This document shows, in pieces, positions 23,577 to 31,901 of a stretch of 42,960 bases of DNA (the stretch's first letter is position 1; the number at the start of each line of letters is the position of its first letter). The stretch is from assembly GCA_024762655.1 (NCBI GenBank), contig JANTHB010000022.1, forward strand, positions 1 to 42,960, written 5' to 3'. This stretch comes from Bacteroidales bacterium (GTDB taxonomy: Bacteria > Bacteroidota > Bacteroidia > Bacteroidales > VadinHA17). The translations under genes were made by a program, and so were the position numbers. The notes under the pieces are model-generated. The model ran no database searches, was not told the origin of the DNA, and was given only the letters and a program-made list of their open reading frames with translations.

Positions 23577-25313
23577 TTACCGGAAAAAATCCGTCTCGTA
23601 CACCGTGAGATTGTTCCGTTTGTCCGTAACCTCCAGGCGCAGGTGATGTTTGCGTTGGAGCCGAAGGCGTAATTTATCAAAACGATAGGTGATCAGGTTG
23701 CGCTTGGGCTCATATTCGAAAAGCACCCATTTGCCGTCAATATATCCGTTATAGGAAGCAATTCCTGCCAGATTATCCCGGATGATAAAACGAATAAAAC
23801 GCAGCTTCCCGAAGTCTTTGAGTGACGGATTGAAGACCGGGGACACCGTGGGCGAAACGGTATCTATCAGTAGCGTATAACGCCCGAATTTGAGCAGATC
23901 CCCTTTCACCGTTTTTCCGGTCCACTCGCCGCCGTAGGGCCTCGTGTGTGAGGGATTGCTCACCTCTGCAAGAAGTAATTTATCCCCGTATCCCGGAGGA
24001 AAATAATCCGGGGTAATCCATACGGTATATCTTTTCTGCAGCGGTGTATAGGGGTCCTGAATCACATATACCGGGGAAAAAGACCGGGGGAGGGCAGGTT
24101 TGATCTGCATATTGAAGTCCAGGGTGTCATATAAGGCAAGCCGGGGGATAAAAAGACGAAAACCGTCAAAGGAATAATAATTGTCCCGGTCCCAATACAT
24201 CCTTGAAAGATAACCCGCCGGAGGAGGAGTGGACTTCAGGGTGACGGGCCTTTCTGTTTTTACCACATAAAAATGAAGACGGGAAGTGTTCCCGTGAATA
24301 TCGGAAATAATAAAATCAACGCGGTGAATCCCGTCATCAGACAAGGAAACGATCCCTTTGTCCTCCACCTTCCTGTAGATGTCAAGCCTGTTATTGGGTA
24401 GGATAACCGTCCGGATTACATTTCTGTTGTTTTTCACTTTTTCCCTGTAATCAATATAACTATTGATATATCTCGTTTCATCATATGTAAACTCATCCAT
24501 GGTATAATAAAAAAAGTCCTGATTGTCCAGCAACATCCTGAATGAATATATGCCGCAGCGGTTGTGTGATCCGTTCATATAGTCCTGAGCTTCCAGTCCC
24601 AGGGAAAAAGGGCCTGTGACATGCACCAGCGTATCCGGGATAACGTACCGGCGGGCCCGGGCCAGCCGGGTTCTTGCGATGTATCTGCCATGCCGGTTGT
24701 TGATCAGTGTAAGAGGGTTTTCAGGATAGAGAAACAGCCTGTATATCCGGGGGGCAATGGTATCTTTTACAGGAAAAGAAAAAAGCAGGGGGTTGACCGG
24801 AGCTTCTTTCCGGGTTTCCCGGATCTCAAAATGCAAATGGGGGCCGAAGGAATTTCCGGTATTCCCGGAAAAACCAATCAATTGTCCTTTGTTAACCCTG
24901 AAAAGTCCAGCAGGCAGCGAGAAGTCCACGGTATAACTTTTCTGGCGGTATTGTTTCTGCATGACATAAGCGGTCACGTCGTCCGTAAAGCGGCTCAGAT
25001 GACAGTAAACCGAGGTGTACCCATTGGGATGCGTAACATAAACAGCCTTGCCAAAACCTGATACTGCAACTTTTATCCTGGAGATAAAACCATCTGCTAT
25101 GGCATAGATCTTTTCCCCGGTCCTGCCGTTTGTCTTAATATCAATGCCTGAATGAAAATGATCCGGCCTTATCTCCCCGAAATTGGAAGAGAGATAAATG
25201 GGGAAATGTACCGGTGAACTGAACCGGACAGCAGGTTTTTGTCCCATGCCGGATAGCCCGGCAAGCAACAGAAAAAATACCGGAAGGAAACGTATATGAA
25301 TATTTCGCAGCAT
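23577..25313 (-). CDS. Exported M23-family metallopeptidase
   Basis: A 578-residue protein; the ATG at 25313 gives the signal peptide MLRNIHIRFLPVFFLLLAGL. The LytM/M23 domain is at about residues 30-190: PDHFHSGIDIKT supplies the HxxxD zinc ligands and GPHLHFEIR the HxH motif; the Gly-rich loop SGNTGNSFGPH is intact. M23 enzymes cut peptidoglycan peptide bridges. The remaining ~390 residues are beta-rich extracytoplasmic domains without a known signature. Its position divergent to the zapB-like/zapA pair is common in Bacteroidales and fits a role in cell-wall remodelling during division. All catalytic residues are present. Confidence 0.9.
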   Translation of the reverse strand: MLRNIHIRFLPVFFLLLAGLSGMGQKPAVRFSSPVHFPIYLSSNFGEIRPDHFHSGIDIKTNGRTGEKIYAIADGFISRIKVAVSGFGKAVYVTHPNGYTSVYCHLSRFTDDVTAYVMQKQYRQKSYTVDFSLPAGLFRVNKGQLIGFSGNTGNSFGPHLHFEIRETRKEAPVNPLLFSFPVKDTIAPRIYRLFLYPENPLTLINNRHGRYIARTRLARARRYVIPDTLVHVTGPFSLGLEAQDYMNGSHNRCGIYSFRMLLDNQDFFYYTMDEFTYDETRYINSYIDYREKVKNNRNVIRTVILPNNRLDIYRKVEDKGIVSLSDDGIHRVDFIISDIHGNTSRLHFYVVKTERPVTLKSTPPPAGYLSRMYWDRDNYYSFDGFRLFIPRLALYDTLDFNMQIKPALPRSFSPVYVIQDPYTPLQKRYTVWITPDYFPPGYGDKLLLAEVSNPSHTRPYGGEWTGKTVKGDLLKFGRYTLLIDTVSPTVSPVFNPSLKDFGKLRFIRFIIRDNLAGIASYNGYIDGKWVLFEYEPKRNLITYRFDKLRLRLQRKHHLRLEVTDKRNNLTVYETDFFR

Positions 25314-25381
25314 AATAAACAAGTTAAGAGCGCAAAACTAAAAATTAATTGCCATCGAATGGAAATACCTTCTTCTTTTTT

Positions 25382-25411
25382 TTTGTATTTCCGTCAGCAA
25401 TATTAATTTTG
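25382..25411 (+). promoter_or_regulatory. Promoter of the zapB-like/zapA/rny cluster
   Basis: TTTG (25382-25385), an 18-bp spacer, then TAATTTTG (25404-25411), a full match to the Bacteroidetes -33/-7 consensus. It lies 18 bp before the ATG at 25430, implying a very short 5' leader. Confidence 0.65.
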
Positions 25412-25429
25412 TATAAAAATAGTTTCGTT

Positions 25430-25717
25430 ATGGCTGCAGACGAAATATTGATAGAACTGAGAGGGAAAATCAAAAAAATGATTACCTTGTTGCAGCGATA
25501 TACGACTGAGAACAATGCTTTAAGGGAAGAGTTGAAAAAGAAGGAAGAGGAAATAAATAGTAAGAAAAGGGAATTAAAGGAGTTGGAAGCAAAATATGAA
25601 ACATTGAAGCTGGCGAAGTCTATCTCGGGAGTAGATACGGGCCACGACGGAGCCAGAGACAAGATAAATTTAATAGTACGGGATCTGGACAGGTGTTTAG
25701 GCCTGTTAAACCGTTAA
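25430..25717 (+). CDS. ZapB-like coiled-coil protein
   Basis: A 95-residue protein from the ATG at 25430 (the promoter lies directly upstream, ruling out longer forms). Residues about 5-65 are an uninterrupted charged coiled coil (LRGKIKKMITLLQRYTTENN, LREELKKKEEEINSKKREL). A short C-terminal tail ends in DLDRCLGLLNR. The gene lies 28 bp before zapA. Size, coiled coil and position suggest that it partners ZapA at the division ring like ZapB, but sequence similarity alone cannot settle this for coiled coils. Confidence 0.7.
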   Translation: MAADEILIELRGKIKKMITLLQRYTTENNALREELKKKEEEINSKKRELKELEAKYETLKLAKSISGVDTGHDGARDKINLIVRDLDRCLGLLNR

Positions 25718-25745
25718 AGTTAAAGGAGTAGGTTGAGTGTGAGTT

Positions 25746-26033
25746 ATGGAAGATAAGTTTACAATAAGGGTAAATGTTACTGACAGATATTATCCGCTGA
25801 AGATTGACCGGTTGGATGAGGAGAAGATTCGCAGGGCTGCCAGAATGATCAACGAAAAGGTACTGCAATATAAACAGCGGTACGCTGACAAGGATTCGCA
25901 GGATTTTTTGGCCATGGCGGCACTGCAGTTTGTAGTAAAATTGATTGATTGCGAAAAAAATGCCGATATATCTCCCATTCTGGAAGATATTCAGGAACTG
26001 AACAAAGAGTTAGAAGAATATCTGAGTAAGTAA
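25746..26033 (+). CDS. zapA: Cell division protein ZapA
   Basis: A 95-residue ZapA: an N-terminal FtsZ-binding domain (FTIRVNVTDRYYPLKIDRLD, EEKIRRAARMINEKVLQYKQ) followed by a dimerising C-terminal helix (DFLAMAALQFVVKLIDCEKN, IQELNKELEEYL). ZapA cross-links FtsZ filaments at midcell. It is followed by a structured RNA and rny, a familiar order in Bacteroidetes; an RNA of the 6S type beside zapA is also known in Proteobacteria. Confidence 0.92.
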   Translation: MEDKFTIRVNVTDRYYPLKIDRLDEEKIRRAARMINEKVLQYKQRYADKDSQDFLAMAALQFVVKLIDCEKNADISPILEDIQELNKELEEYLSK

Positions 26034-26066
26034 TACACGTTCTTTTACATATAAAAAATTAAGTTA

Positions 26067-26263
26067 GCCCGCTTAATTTCTATAACTCCGCTGAAAACTC
26101 AACACTACTGTAATTGGAGTCACGCTCGTAAACCGTACGACAGGCCTCAGCCCGGGCAACCGGGTCCTTCTCCGGAAGGCAGTGGAAGCCGGAATGTTTA
26201 TGGCAGCTCCACCCATGTCGAATTGGGGTTTTACCGGAATTATAGAAATTGGCGGGCTTTTTT
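26067..26263 (+). ncRNA. ssrS: 6S-like structured RNA with terminator
   Basis: Between zapA and rny, GCCCGC...AATTTCTATAA...TCC (26067-26089) pairs with GGA...TTATAGAAATT...GCGGGC (26236-26257), giving a helix of about 21 bp with one bulge and one mismatch, followed by six T residues: a transcript of about 197 nt. Inside, AAAACTCAA pairs with TTGGGGTTTT, then an unpaired bubble, then GGAG/CTCC and CGTAAAC/GTTTATG. The tip carries two hairpins, CCCGG-GCAA-CCGGG and CCTTC-TCCG-GAAGG. A long rod with a central bubble and this length fit 6S RNA, which binds the housekeeping RNA polymerase. Identification is by shape and location, not by sequence match. Confidence 0.72.
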
Positions 26264-26289
26264 GTTAAAAAAACTAAAACTGACTGATT

Positions 26290-27849
26290 ATGATTTTACT
26301 GACACAAGTATCATTGCTATTGTTTGAAATTGTCACCGTAGCTGCCTTCCTGGTGGGAATAGGGCTGGCTTATGCGTTTTTTACCAAAGCACTGAAACAA
26401 AAACAAAGAAAAATACTCTCGGAAGCCCGGACGGAAGCCGAAGTAATCAAAAAGGATAAAATCCTCCAGGCCAAAGAAAAGTTCCTGCAACTGAAGGCGG
26501 AACATGAAAAGTTTATCAACGAAAGAAATAACAAGTTGGCCGCGGCTGAGCAGCGTTTTAAACAAAAAGAAACAGCCCTGAACCAGAAATATGAAGAAAC
26601 ACAACGGAAAGAAAAAGAACTCGAATTAATAAGAACCAACATCACCAACCAGTTGCACCTGGTGGAGAAAAAGAACGAAGAGCTGGCAAAGTTGCATAAA
26701 CGCCAGGTGGAACAACTGGAAGCAATCTCCGGCCTTTCGGCCGAAGAAGCCAAATCTCAATTGATCTCTTCCCTGAAAGATGAAGCCAAAACGGAAGCCA
26801 TGTCGTACATCAACGAGATCGTAGATGAGGCTAAAATGACCGCCAACAAAGAAGCCAAGCGCATTGTGGTGCAGACGATCCAGCGGGTGGCGTCCGAAAC
26901 AACCATAGAAAATGCCGTTACGGTGTTTAATATTGAATCGGACGAGATCAAAGGACGTATTATCGGCCGTGAAGGACGGAATATCAGAGCCCTGGAAGCA
27001 GCTACCGGCGTTGAGATCATCGTGGATGATACCCCGGAGGCGATCCTGCTTTCCTGTTTTGATCCGGTGCGTCGTGAAATCGCACGTCTGGCGCTGCACC
27101 AATTGGTAACCGACGGCCGGATCCACCCGGCCAGGATCGAGGAAGTGGTGGAGAAAACCTCCAAACAGATCGAAGAAGAGATCATTGAGGTGGGAAAGAG
27201 AACAGCCATTGACCTGGGCATCCACGGTCTGCATCCCGAACTTATCCGCCTGGTGGGAAAAATGAAATACCGCTCTTCCTACGGTCAGAACTTGCTGCAA
27301 CACTCCAGAGAAGTAGCCAACCTGTGTGCGATCATGGCCTCTGAGCTGGGGTTGAACCCCAAACTGGCCAAGCGCGCCGGATTATTGCACGACATAGGCA
27401 AAGTGCCGGATGATGAGCCGGAACTGCCGCATGCTATCCTGGGAATGAAACTGGCTGAAAAATACAAGGAAAATCCCGAAGTATGCAATGCCATCGGTTC
27501 TCACCATGACGAGGTGGAGATGACAACACTGCTGGCCCCTATCGTGCAGGTGTGTGACGCCATCTCCGGTGCCCGCCCGGGCGCCCGCAGGGAAGTGGTA
27601 GAATCCTATATCAAAAGACTTAAAGACCTGGAAGAACTGGCCCTGGAATATCCGGGCGTGACCAAGACCTATGCAATACAGGCAGGCCGGGAACTGAGGG
27701 TTATCGTTGGTGCCGACCAGGTGTCCGACCAGGATACTGAAAAACTTTCTTACAATATCGCTCGTAAGATACAGGATGAAATGACTTATCCGGGACAGGT
27801 GAAAATAACGGTAATCAGGGAAACAAGAGCCATCAACTATGCAAAATAA
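26290..27849 (+). CDS. rny: Ribonuclease Y
   Basis: A 519-residue membrane-anchored endoribonuclease that starts mRNA decay. One transmembrane helix at residues ~5-28, a long charged coiled coil (~35-150), a KH RNA-binding domain ([20 protein letters not shown], ~220-270) and an HD phosphohydrolase domain with LLHDIGK (~365-370), IGSHHDEVE and a final [16 protein letters not shown] region. Length and order match the family exactly. It follows the 6S-like RNA and is 48 bp before wecB on the same strand. Confidence 0.96.
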   Translation: MILLTQVSLLLFEIVTVAAFLVGIGLAYAFFTKALKQKQRKILSEARTEAEVIKKDKILQAKEKFLQLKAEHEKFINERNNKLAAAEQRFKQKETALNQKYEETQRKEKELELIRTNITNQLHLVEKKNEELAKLHKRQVEQLEAISGLSAEEAKSQLISSLKDEAKTEAMSYINEIVDEAKMTANKEAKRIVVQTIQRVASETTIENAVTVFNIESDEIKGRIIGREGRNIRALEAATGVEIIVDDTPEAILLSCFDPVRREIARLALHQLVTDGRIHPARIEEVVEKTSKQIEEEIIEVGKRTAIDLGIHGLHPELIRLVGKMKYRSSYGQNLLQHSREVANLCAIMASELGLNPKLAKRAGLLHDIGKVPDDEPELPHAILGMKLAEKYKENPEVCNAIGSHHDEVEMTTLLAPIVQVCDAISGARPGARREVVESYIKRLKDLEELALEYPGVTKTYAIQAGRELRVIVGADQVSDQDTEKLSYNIARKIQDEMTYPGQVKITVIRETRAINYAK

Positions 27850-27897
27850 AGGCCCGATACATGTCGGTAATGTCCTGATATCATTAATATATAGTGT

Positions 27898-29052
27898 ATG
27901 TTAAAGGTGGTTAATCTGGTGGGCGCACGGCCCCAGATCATCAAAGCCTCTGCCATCAGCAGAGCCATAAAAGGTACTTTTTCCAAAAAAATCAGGGAAG
28001 TGGTAGTCCACACCGGCCAGCATTACGACCATACCCTCTCTGAAGTGTTTTTTGAAGAGCTGAAGATCCCCAAACCGGATATTAACCTAAAGGCGGGCTC
28101 CGGATCACACGGCGCACAGACCGGTACCATGATTATCCGGATCGAAGAGATGCTCAATGAGATACAGCCCGACGCGGTCATCCTCTACGGTGACACCAAC
28201 TCAACCCTGGCTGGCAGTATAGCAGCCGCAAAAATGCACATTCCTGTTGTACACATTGAAGCAGGTATGCGAAGTTTTAACAAAGATATGCCTGAAGAGA
28301 TCAACAGGATCATGTGCGACCACGTATCCACTCTTCTTTTTTCGCCCACAATTACAGGTTTCAAAAACCTGATACGGGAAGGCTTTATGCCTGAAAACAC
28401 CCCCCCGTATCACATTAATAATCCTAAAATATACCATTCGGGGGATATCATGTATGACAACAGCCTCTTTTTCGGAAAACTGGCTGAACAAAAAAAACAA
28501 CTGCTGAAAAAACTGGGGGTAAAGCACAATGCCTTTGCTCTGGTGACCATTCACCGTGATAACAATACGGACATCCCGGAAAGACTGACGGCCATATTCG
28601 AGGCGCTGCTGACCATTGGAAAAATCTACAAAATTCCGCTGGTTCTTCCTTTACATCCGCGTGCGAAGAAATCGCTCGCTTCCTTAAACGGATCCTTGTC
28701 AGAAGAGATAAAGAAAAGTCCCTACCTGAAGATCATTCCTCCTGTTTCTTTTCTTGAAATGACACTCCTGGAAAAAACCGCAGGAATCATCATGACCGAT
28801 TCCGGAGGCGTGCAAAAAGAATCTCATTTTTTTAATAAAGCCTGCCTGGTTTTCAGGCCCGAGACCGAATGGGTGGAACTGATAAACAATGGAACCGCTC
28901 TGCTGGTAGATGCGGACAAACAAAAAATTCTGGATGGGTTTAATAAATACTGGTTGAAGAAAGGCCTCCGGTTTCCCGAATTTTATGGGGATGGCCACAC
29001 AGCAGAATTTATATGCAGGGAAATCCTGGATAATTTGTCCATCAGGGATTAA
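27898..29052 (+). CDS. wecB: UDP-N-acetylglucosamine 2-epimerase (non-hydrolysing)
   Basis: A 384-residue epimerase interconverting UDP-GlcNAc and UDP-ManNAc, feeding surface polysaccharide or teichoic-type glycans. Family signatures are complete: GARPQIIKA at the N-terminus, HTGQHYDHTLS, YGDTNSTLAG, HIEAGMRSFNKDMPEEINR, VTIHRDNN, LPLHPRAK and MTDSGGVQKES. It is 48 bp after rny and followed by cysC and a UDP-glucuronate epimerase, making a small sugar-nucleotide group. No glycosyltransferase or dehydrogenase (WecC) follows, so the pathway continues elsewhere. Confidence 0.93.
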   Translation: MLKVVNLVGARPQIIKASAISRAIKGTFSKKIREVVVHTGQHYDHTLSEVFFEELKIPKPDINLKAGSGSHGAQTGTMIIRIEEMLNEIQPDAVILYGDTNSTLAGSIAAAKMHIPVVHIEAGMRSFNKDMPEEINRIMCDHVSTLLFSPTITGFKNLIREGFMPENTPPYHINNPKIYHSGDIMYDNSLFFGKLAEQKKQLLKKLGVKHNAFALVTIHRDNNTDIPERLTAIFEALLTIGKIYKIPLVLPLHPRAKKSLASLNGSLSEEIKKSPYLKIIPPVSFLEMTLLEKTAGIIMTDSGGVQKESHFFNKACLVFRPETEWVELINNGTALLVDADKQKILDGFNKYWLKKGLRFPEFYGDGHTAEFICREILDNLSIRD

Positions 29053-29109
29053 AAGGATAAGAACGGATAACAGCGGAACTTTAGGAATTTATGGTTAGAA
29101 TCAAAAAAT

Positions 29110-29637
29110 ATGAAAAAGCGTTCAAAGGATAACCTGCCCGTAGTTGTTTGGCTTACGGGTCTTTCAGGCGCCGGAAAAACAACCATTGCCAAAGAGCTGG
29201 TGAAAAAGTTCAAAGAAAAGAGTATTCCGGTAGAGTTTCTTGACGGGGATATCATAAGAAACATTTTTCCCCGGACGGGATTTACCCGTGAAGAGAGAGA
29301 CCGGCATATCAAAAGGATCGGTTTCCTGGCCGGCATCCTTGAAAAAAACGGCATCTCTGTTGTGGCTTCTTTTATTTCTCCCTATCAGGAATCGCGTGAT
29401 TTTGTAAGGAACAACTGTAAAAATTTTTTCGAGGTACATGTTGCGACGCCACTGGAAGAATGTGAACGCCGCGACGTCAAGAACCTGTATGCCCGGGCAA
29501 GGGCAGGGGAGATCACCCACTTTACGGGCATTGATGATCCGTATGAAGTACCTGAAAATCCGGAGATGACCATCGATACTACGGGAAAAAGCGTAGAAGC
29601 GTGCGTAAATGCCATCCTCGACAGACTGGGCATCTGA
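29110..29637 (+). CDS. cysC: Adenylylsulfate (APS) kinase
   Basis: A 175-residue kinase making PAPS from APS and ATP. The P-loop is GLSGAGKTT near residue 18; FLDGDIIRNIF, GFTREERDRHIKRIGFLAG, FISPYQESRD (the phospho-acceptor Ser region) and YARARAGEITHFTGIDDPYE are all as in CysC. No ATP sulfurylase gene is adjacent. Its placement between two nucleotide-sugar epimerases suggests PAPS for sulfation of a surface polysaccharide rather than cysteine synthesis, but this is inference. Confidence 0.92.
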   Translation: MKKRSKDNLPVVVWLTGLSGAGKTTIAKELVKKFKEKSIPVEFLDGDIIRNIFPRTGFTREERDRHIKRIGFLAGILEKNGISVVASFISPYQESRDFVRNNCKNFFEVHVATPLEECERRDVKNLYARARAGEITHFTGIDDPYEVPENPEMTIDTTGKSVEACVNAILDRLGI

Positions 29638-29660
29638 TTATTTTTTATATTTGATACATC

Positions 29661-30713
29661 ATGAAAGTATTGGTCACCGGAACAGCCGGATTCATAGGAT
29701 TTCACGTGGTTCAACAACTCCTGGCCCGGGGAGAGGAGGTGGTAGGAGTGGATCAGGTCAATGACTATTACGACGTCCGTCTGAAATATGATCGTTTACG
29801 GGAAACCGGTATAGATCCGGACCTTCTTTCCGGGACACAGCCAGTGCAGAGTCGATCCTTTCCCGGATATCGTTTTTACAGGATCAATCTGGAAGAACGG
29901 GATGTCGTGATGCACCTTTTTGAGCAGGAAAGGCCGGATCGTGTTATCCACCTGGCCGCTCAGGCCGGCGTGCGGTATTCCCTGACCCGTCCGGAAGCAT
30001 ATCTTGACAGTAATATCTACGGTTTTTTATCGGTGCTGGAAGCCTGTCGCCGGCACCCGGTGGATCATCTGGTATATGCCAGCAGCTCCAGTGTATACGG
30101 GCTGAACAAATCCATGCCCTTTTCCGAATATAGCTCCGTTGATCACCCCGTAAGTCTTTATGCCGCCACCAAGAAATCCAATGAAATGATGGCGCATACC
30201 TATAGTTATCTGTTCGGGATCCCGACGACGGGCTTGCGTTTTTTTACCGTATACGGACCGTGGGGCCGCCCCGACATGGCCCTCTTTCTGTTTACTGAAA
30301 ATATCCTGGCCGGAGCTCCCATCGATGTTTTTAATTACGGTAACATGGAACGGGATTTCACCTATGTGGACGATATTGTGAAAGGAGTGATTGCCGTCTC
30401 GTCCCTGCCTCCCGGGCCTTCGGAGCTGTGGGATGCGGTGAATCCCGACCCCGCCACCTCCTCCGCACCCTACCGGATTCTGAATATCGGAAACAGCAAA
30501 CCGGTTAAACTCATGGACTTTATCAGGGCGCTGGAAAAAAACCTGGGTAAAGAAGCCATTCTCCATAAAATGCCTATGCAACCCGGAGATGTTCCTGCCA
30601 CCTGGGCAGATACCTCCGCGTTGAAACATCTTACAGGCTATCAACCGGATACCCCGGTGGATAAAGGCATACAACGCTTTGTAGAGTGGTACCGACGGTA
30701 CTATAATAAATAA
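29661..30713 (+). CDS. NAD-dependent epimerase, UDP-glucuronate 4-epimerase type
   Basis: A 350-residue extended SDR. NAD loop GTAGFIGFHV, then GVDQVNDYYDVRLKYDRL, a segment characteristic of UDP-GlcA 4-epimerases, HLAAQAGVRYSLTRPEAYLD, catalytic SSSSVYG and YAATKKSNE, and FFTVYGPWGRPDMALFLFTE. The reaction gives UDP-galacturonate for capsule or exopolysaccharide. It starts 23 bp after cysC and ends the co-directional run that begins at zapB. A strong inverted repeat follows its stop codon. The specificity is judged from the DYYDxxLK and GRPDMA motifs. Confidence 0.88.
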   Translation: MKVLVTGTAGFIGFHVVQQLLARGEEVVGVDQVNDYYDVRLKYDRLRETGIDPDLLSGTQPVQSRSFPGYRFYRINLEERDVVMHLFEQERPDRVIHLAAQAGVRYSLTRPEAYLDSNIYGFLSVLEACRRHPVDHLVYASSSSVYGLNKSMPFSEYSSVDHPVSLYAATKKSNEMMAHTYSYLFGIPTTGLRFFTVYGPWGRPDMALFLFTENILAGAPIDVFNYGNMERDFTYVDDIVKGVIAVSSLPPGPSELWDAVNPDPATSSAPYRILNIGNSKPVKLMDFIRALEKNLGKEAILHKMPMQPGDVPATWADTSALKHLTGYQPDTPVDKGIQRFVEWYRRYYNK

Positions 30714-30742
30714 GACCTACGTAGGGAGCTACGTAGGTCTTT
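30712..30742. terminator. Shared hairpin terminator between convergent genes
   Basis: A perfect 13-bp stem, AAGACCTACGTAG with CTACGTAGGTCTT and loop GGAG, sits between the convergent epimerase and kinase stop codons. The T-run on the plus side is only three residues, so it may be a bidirectional 3'-end structure rather than a strong intrinsic terminator. Confidence 0.7.
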
Positions 30743-30752
30743 GGCTGATCCC

Positions 30753-31847
30753 CTACCTTAGTTTTTCGATTGTTTTTTCCATTTCCTGCCGCTGGTCCTC
30801 CATGCTTTTCACAAGCTTGAACTGCACCCTGGCACGCTCCAGATTATGTCCCGGATGATGAATCTTGAAATAGTGGTCGCCGTCCAGGTAGTCGGTAATA
30901 AAACGCAGTCCGATAATGAAGGTGAGCATGCGTGCTGAAAAGGGGAGATATTCTATCTCCGTATCGTTCAGCTCATCGCGTACCTCTTCCATAAACCCCC
31001 GGGCAAAAGCTTCATAAAGGTCGAGACGTACGAAAACTTTGCTGAGATCGGTCTCATCTTCAAAGCTGGCGTTGGCAGTGGTGCGGATGGCATCCCCGAA
31101 ATCATAATGGATGTATCCGGGCATCACCGTATCCAGGTCGATCACACACAGGCTCTTATCGTTCTCGTCCAGCAAAACATTGTTGAACTTGGTATCATTG
31201 TGGGTAATGCGCAGCGGTATCTTCCCGGCTTTCCCCAGCTTCTTGATGGTCATCATTTCTTCGGCATGGTCCAGAACAAACTGTATGTCATCCCGTATCA
31301 GGGAAGCCCTGTTTTCCGGGTCTTTTTCCAGTACTTTTTGGAAATTGTTCAGTCTGTCCTCCATATCATGAAATCCGGGCAGCACCTCGTGGATTCCGGA
31401 AGGGTCCAGTCCGGCAATGAGCGTTTCAAAACGCCCGATCGCTCGGCCCCCCTGATAGGCCTGTTCAGGCGTCTCTACCCGGTCGTAGCTTTTGTGTTTT
31501 TCAATAAAGAGATACACGCGCCAATAGTCACCTTCTTTGTCCCGGTAGTAGAGTTTCCCGTCGCGGGCAGGGAGGATGGTCAGGGTTTCCCGGTCGGGAT
31601 CGGACCCGGGAATGGCAGAGAGTTTTTTCCGTATGTGCGTGGTGACCTGGTAAATATTGTTTTGCAGTTCCTCCACTTCCCGGAAGATGCCGGTATTTAT
31701 CCTTTGCAGAATATAATTCGGCTGATCAGGTTCGGCGGTGGTTATCTTGTAGGTATCATGGATATGACCGGACCCGAATGGAACACCGCTCTTAAAATTA
31801 CCTTCACAGCTAAAGTGTCCGAATACTTCAGACAGTTTTTTCTCCAT
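30753..31847 (-). CDS. Sugar 1-kinase, N-acetylhexosamine 1-kinase-like
   Basis: A 364-residue kinase of the aminoglycoside-phosphotransferase fold. N-terminal GSGHIHDTYKI is the nucleotide-binding region; the catalytic loop is ITHNDTKFNN with His216, Asp218 and Asn222/223, and the metal-binding motif is VIDLDTVMPG (Asp237/239), then HYDFGDAIRT. VIDLDTVMPG and HNDTKFNNVL are features I associate with NahK/LnpB kinases that phosphorylate GlcNAc or GalNAc at C1. Bacteroidetes homologues are often misnamed mucin desulfatase. It is last in the operon with GH109 and the FHS transporter (54 bp gap), which makes GalNAc the best candidate substrate. A MurNAc/GlcNAc kinase of the AmgK type is the alternative. 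Confidence 0.82.
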   Translation of the reverse strand: MEKKLSEVFGHFSCEGNFKSGVPFGSGHIHDTYKITTAEPDQPNYILQRINTGIFREVEELQNNIYQVTTHIRKKLSAIPGSDPDRETLTILPARDGKLYYRDKEGDYWRVYLFIEKHKSYDRVETPEQAYQGGRAIGRFETLIAGLDPSGIHEVLPGFHDMEDRLNNFQKVLEKDPENRASLIRDDIQFVLDHAEEMMTIKKLGKAGKIPLRITHNDTKFNNVLLDENDKSLCVIDLDTVMPGYIHYDFGDAIRTTANASFEDETDLSKVFVRLDLYEAFARGFMEEVRDELNDTEIEYLPFSARMLTFIIGLRFITDYLDGDHYFKIHHPGHNLERARVQFKLVKSMEDQRQEMEKTIEKLR

Positions 31848-31901
31848 GGTCGTATGACATATTAATACATGAAAATCAGGCTGGCGTGTCTTCTTCTTTC
31901 C

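Noticed and set aside
30753-31847. Mucin-desulfating sulfatase, a common database name for such proteins
   Set aside because: The sequence has kinase catalytic loops (HNDTKFNN, IDLD) and no sulfatase CxPSR motif.
31107-31865. Plus-strand frame of 252 codons opposite the hexosamine kinase gene
   Set aside because: The minus strand carries the kinase motifs; this is a shadow frame.
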